A stretch of DNA of 45,483 nucleotides from Roseofilum halophilum BLCC-M91 (lineage in GTDB: Bacteria > Cyanobacteriota > Cyanobacteriia > Cyanobacteriales > Desertifilaceae), in assembly GCF_030068445.1 (NCBI RefSeq), contig NZ_JAQPOK010000071.1, positions 1 through 45,483 on the forward strand, written 5' to 3'. The position numbers were made by a program, and so were the translations under genes. Positions within the stretch are counted from its first letter, which is position 1. Every line of letters starts with the position of its first letter. Shown here piece by piece: positions 42,552 to 45,483 of this stretch. The notes under the pieces were generated by a model. It was not told where the DNA came from. It worked only from the letters and a program-made list of their open reading frames with translations, and ran no database searches.

Positions 42552-45113
42552 GTGTTAACTACCGTGAGTATGATTGATAGTCAACGTCTTGAGGAAGGAA
42601 GGAGCGATCGCATCTTAGCATCGTTTCTAGAAGCCATGCTTCCCTCCTGGGACTCCTTCAACAGCACCATCTCAGACAACGACGAGATGTTCCTCATGGC
42701 TCTAGAGAATACCAACGGCGATCGCACCCAAGCCGCTATCCGCTATCATGGCAATGGACTCCGTATCTTCCAAGCCATCCAACAAATTATTACCCATCAC
42801 TTCGGCAGTTGGGACAACCTCTCCACCTTCCTCGACTTTGCCGGAGGATATGGACGCTTTACCCGCTTTCTCAATCAAGTTCTCGCGGCTGAAAAGATTT
42901 GGATCTCCGATATCTATCCAGAAGCGGTACAATTTCAAATCGAACAATTCCAGGTTCAGGGTGTGCTATCTACTCTCACCCCCACGGAATACAAAATCAA
43001 CCAAAGCTTTGAGTGTATTCTCGCCAGCTCCTTCTTCAGCCACATCCCCGAAAGTACCTTTATTCCTTGGCTGAAAACCCTCTACCAGCATCTCAATGAG
43101 GGAGGATTACTGATTTTTAGCACCCATGATGTTACCCTAGCGCCTAATCCCTTTTCCCTCTCAGCTTCGGGTTTTCACTTCATCCCCGAAAGCGAAAGTC
43201 GCACCCTAGATGCCTCCGTATACGGCACAACATATGTCAGCGAAGAGTTTATCCAACATGCCCTCTATCAAATTTTAGGCCCCAGTGCCACCTATCATCG
43301 CATCCCCAAAGGACTCGCTGACCATCAAGACCTGTATATTATTAGTAAAAATAGTAGCCCGGAGTGGTCAAATTTTACGTTTACCTATCCCCCCCAAGGG
43401 AGTCTGGAGAGTACGGCATTGAATTCTTCTGGAGATTGGGAATTTAAGGGGAAAGTCTGGAGTCTAAATTCTGTAGGGGCAGGTTTATCGACATCTGATG
43501 TGCAAAATCAATCGATTGCTAAACCTGCCCCGACACCTGCTAAATCGATTGAGTTGTGGGTGAATGATAGGATGATTCATCGCTGTGTTCCCCGTGGGGA
43601 AGGTTCTTGGGTGTGTCATCTGAACCATACTCAGGTGCAGCGCGACGATGTGGTGATGATTAAAGCGATAGGGGAAACAGGAAATTTAGAACGGATGCTA
43701 GTTTGTCAAACTTTGGAACAACTCGCAAGTTTAGAGTCGGGGCATTCATCGGGTAAAGGGTTGGCTGAGGGTATCTTTATTTTAGGAGGGATGCATCGCT
43801 CTGGAACTTCGCTTACTGCGTCGTTGCTGAATAATTTGGGGGTTCATTTGGGCGATCGCCTCGTCGCCACTACAATAGGTAACGATCGCGGTCATTTTGA
43901 AGATCTAGACTTCGTAGAATTCCACCAAAATGTCCTCCGTTCCCAAGGTCTAGAAATCGACGGCCTCACCCTAGAATCGGAAATGATCCTTGCATCACGC
44001 TACTATCAAAGTGCCAAACTGCTGCTTAAAGAGAAAACTAAACGCGCTCTGTGGGGATGGAAAGATCCCCGTACTACCCTATTTCTCAAGTTTTGGGCAG
44101 AATTACTCCCCTCAGCCTATTTGATTTTGGTCTATCGCTCTCCCTGGGAAGTGGTAGACTCCCTCTATCGTCGCGGTTCCGATGAAGTGGTGGCTGCTTA
44201 CCCTGAAAAGGCGGTAGAGTTATGGTTGCACTACAACCGGCAGATGCTCGAATTCGCCCGAACCTATCCAGAACGGTGCTTCCTAGCGAATCTAGATGCT
44301 ATTGTTGCCCATCCGACAGCCTGGATACAAGCCATTGAGGAAAAATGGCAGCTCTCTTTAGGAGCGCCCGATACCTCAGTGATTGAACCAGAATTGCTCC
44401 GACGGGATGTTTCCCAAACCTATAAACCCGCGCTCATTCAGGCCTTTTTCCCAGAAGCGATTAAGCTCTATAAAGAGTTGGAAACCCTAGCGGGTTCTTG
44501 GGGAAGTACGGACTCGATAATGCCTGCGGATCTCGATTTAGAGGCAGAATTGGCGAAAATTCAATCTTTAAGTCCCCAAGATTGGGCGTTTCGCAGTTGG
44601 CAGGATGTGGGGAGTGCCTCCAAGTATCAGAAACTGCTGAAAATTAAACAGAAAGAACTGGAGCAACAAGCCGAAGAGTTGCGACGGATGCGATCGCAGT
44701 ATGAAGAATCAGAATACCACAAATCCCTGATTCAGAAGAAAATGCAGGAGCATAAGGCACTCTCAGCTCAGAGTCAGGCTCAAGCCGAACAGTACAAACA
44801 TATGGCCTATCAACTGCGATCGCAACTCGAACAAGCCAATTATCATCTGGAACAAACTCAACAAGAGCTGAATCAATCCCACGCAGAAGCGGTTAACATC
44901 AACCAACAATTGATTAACACGAATGCTGAACTCGAACAAACCCATAAGCTCTCAGCCGACATTCAAGCTCAATTGAACGCCCAACTCCAAGATCTCAATA
45001 GTCAACTGCATCACCGTAACCTGGAATTAGCCGCGATTAAAGCGAATAAGGCTTGGCGCTTGCGGATGAAATGGGTACAACTGAAGAAAAATCTCGGATT
45101 GATTAAGGAGTAA
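42552..45113 (+). CDS. Methyltransferase-sulfotransferase fusion with C-terminal coiled coil
   Basis: The 853-residue protein (GTG start after a GAGGGG site) has three parts. Residues about 70-260 form a class I SAM methyltransferase (FLDFAGGYGRFTRFL, then ECILASSFFSHI). Residues 400-640 form a sulfotransferase: the 5' phosphosulfate loop FILGGMHRSGTSLTASLL (about 408-425), the NDRGHFEDLDFVEFHQNVL motif and the 3' phosphate loop ILVYRSPWEVVDSLYRRGS. Residues about 690-835 are a Gln/Glu-rich coiled coil that ends NKAWRLRMKWVQLKKNLG, like tails of surface glycosyltransferases. It could methylate and sulfate a glycan end. A 62-bp GTAGGGGC-type repeat lies in frame at 43473-43534. Confidence 0.85.
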   Translation: MLTTVSMIDSQRLEEGRSDRILASFLEAMLPSWDSFNSTISDNDEMFLMALENTNGDRTQAAIRYHGNGLRIFQAIQQIITHHFGSWDNLSTFLDFAGGYGRFTRFLNQVLAAEKIWISDIYPEAVQFQIEQFQVQGVLSTLTPTEYKINQSFECILASSFFSHIPESTFIPWLKTLYQHLNEGGLLIFSTHDVTLAPNPFSLSASGFHFIPESESRTLDASVYGTTYVSEEFIQHALYQILGPSATYHRIPKGLADHQDLYIISKNSSPEWSNFTFTYPPQGSLESTALNSSGDWEFKGKVWSLNSVGAGLSTSDVQNQSIAKPAPTPAKSIELWVNDRMIHRCVPRGEGSWVCHLNHTQVQRDDVVMIKAIGETGNLERMLVCQTLEQLASLESGHSSGKGLAEGIFILGGMHRSGTSLTASLLNNLGVHLGDRLVATTIGNDRGHFEDLDFVEFHQNVLRSQGLEIDGLTLESEMILASRYYQSAKLLLKEKTKRALWGWKDPRTTLFLKFWAELLPSAYLILVYRSPWEVVDSLYRRGSDEVVAAYPEKAVELWLHYNRQMLEFARTYPERCFLANLDAIVAHPTAWIQAIEEKWQLSLGAPDTSVIEPELLRRDVSQTYKPALIQAFFPEAIKLYKELETLAGSWGSTDSIMPADLDLEAELAKIQSLSPQDWAFRSWQDVGSASKYQKLLKIKQKELEQQAEELRRMRSQYEESEYHKSLIQKKMQEHKALSAQSQAQAEQYKHMAYQLRSQLEQANYHLEQTQQELNQSHAEAVNINQQLINTNAELEQTHKLSADIQAQLNAQLQDLNSQLHHRNLELAAIKANKAWRLRMKWVQLKKNLGLIKE
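43473..43534 (+). repeat. GTAGGGGCAGGTTTA-type inverted repeat inside a gene, copy 3
   Basis: GTAGGGGCAGGTTTA (43473-43487) and TAAACCTGCCCCGAC (43520-43534) pair with one mismatch. It lies in frame and encodes V308 to about T328 (VGAGLSTSDVQNQSIAKPAP), between the methyltransferase and sulfotransferase domains. The other copies are intergenic, so the gene has absorbed a repeat. Confidence 0.65.
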
Positions 45114-45194
45114 TTTAGTATTTTAGATTTTAGGAGTGCGTAGGGTAGCGTGTCTAAACAAGTAATGCGAGCATCTTGCTCGCTGCCTTCTTCT

Positions 45195-45341
45195 AGCGAG
45201 TAAGATGCTCGCACTACCGAGTAAGATGCTCGCACTAGCGAGTAAGATGCTCGCACTAGCGAGTAAGATGCTCGCACTACCGAGCAAGATGCTCGCACTA
45301 GCGAGCAAGATGCTCGCACTAGCGAGCAAGATGCTCGCACT
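45195..45341. repeat. Tandem array of seven 21-bp palindromic units
   Basis: Seven exact-length units starting at 45195, 45216, 45237, 45258, 45279, 45300 and 45321 read A[CG]CGAG[CT]AAGATGCTCGCACT. Each holds a 7-bp stem around AGA. An inverted single unit (45166-45184) precedes it. All units are near identical and no unique spacers exist, so it is not CRISPR. The palindrome is the same as at 17667-17910 and 31028. The 370 bp after the last gene contain only this array and a CCCATTA heptamer run at 45459-45483. Confidence 0.85.
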
Positions 45342-45458
45342 TTACAGCGTTTTTCGATGTTATGAGGTACAGTAATCGAAATGTTCCTTGAGAGTGTTGT
45401 CCCATGAAAAGCCTGAAGAATGGGCACGCATAGCGTAAAAAATGGTTTTCCCTTCTGC

Positions 45459-45483
45459 CCATTACCCATTACCCATTACCCAT
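45459..45483. repeat. CCCATTA heptanucleotide tandem repeat at right edge
   Basis: At least three CCCATTA units run into the window edge. It is the same class as the TTCCCTA run at 14611. Confidence 0.7.

Noticed and set aside
45195-45341. CRISPR array or heptapeptide-repeat protein on the minus strand
   Set aside because: The 21-bp units are contiguous without spacers; the long minus-strand frame exists only because 21 is a multiple of three, and it also runs antisense into the sulfotransferase gene end.

Overview
The window looks like a piece of a cyanobacterial chromosome, most likely from a filamentous oscillatorialean species. The evidence is the very frequent HIP1-type palindrome GCGATCGC in and between genes, cyanobacteria-typical families (DUF1400 proteins, cyanobacterial FtsE, cyanobacterial HemL, armadillo-fold membrane protein, Uma2 proteins), many palindromic dispersed repeats, and heptanucleotide repeats. 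The genus assignment is inference; no rRNA or tRNA gene was seen.

Layout. Positions 1-2471: the left end of an IS200/IS605-type tnpB element that truncates a membrane sensor gene, then a DUF1400 protein, a small DMT-type membrane protein and a glyoxalase-like protein, all on the minus strand. 2581-9474: coaX, a GxxExxY protein, then a large WGR/HEAT-repeat protein followed 33 bp later by a SWIM zinc-finger protein (a pair that recalls MoxR/vWA-type conflict systems), a 245-bp nested palindrome, and a DUF1778-like protein. 9529-17324: housekeeping genes (ftsE, a WecG/TagA-type glycosyltransferase, an HldE-type nucleotidyltransferase, a coiled-coil membrane protein, an RsbW-type kinase domain, an M20 amidohydrolase, tsaE, hisIE, hemL). 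17325-24456: a 49-bp tandem repeat array, an NfeD C-terminal-like protein, an ABC exporter, an armadillo-fold membrane protein, a two-domain Cdc48-like AAA ATPase, a Uma2 nuclease-like protein and a methyltransferase.

24708-30943 is a divergent metabolic module: phosphoketolase on the minus strand, phosphate acetyltransferase and acetate kinase (4-bp overlap) on the plus strand. Together they would split xylulose-5-P or fructose-6-P to acetyl-phosphate, then make acetyl-CoA, or acetate plus ATP. 31066-31520 holds a structured region resembling the omega RNA (HEARO) of IscB elements, without any iscB gene. A peptidoglycan-binding/SH3 protein and a circularly permuted ATP-grasp protein follow.

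33924-45113 is a surface-polysaccharide region (Wzm-like permease, Wzt-like ATPase with a C-terminal glycan-binding domain, an acyltransferase and, further on, a methyltransferase-sulfotransferase-coiled coil fusion). It is interrupted at 37478-42394 by a defence/toxin-rich island: a RelE-type toxin-antitoxin pair, two abutting MITE-like elements, a STAND NTPase whose 3' end is formed by a MITE, a small unknown protein beside an AIG1/GIMAP-like GTPase lacking its switch region, an antitoxin relic and a BrnT-BrnA-like pair. The window ends in a 21-bp tandem palindrome array. The best candidates for less-described biology are the WGR-HEAT/SWIM pair, the small-protein/GTPase/STAND locus and the orphan omega-RNA-like element.
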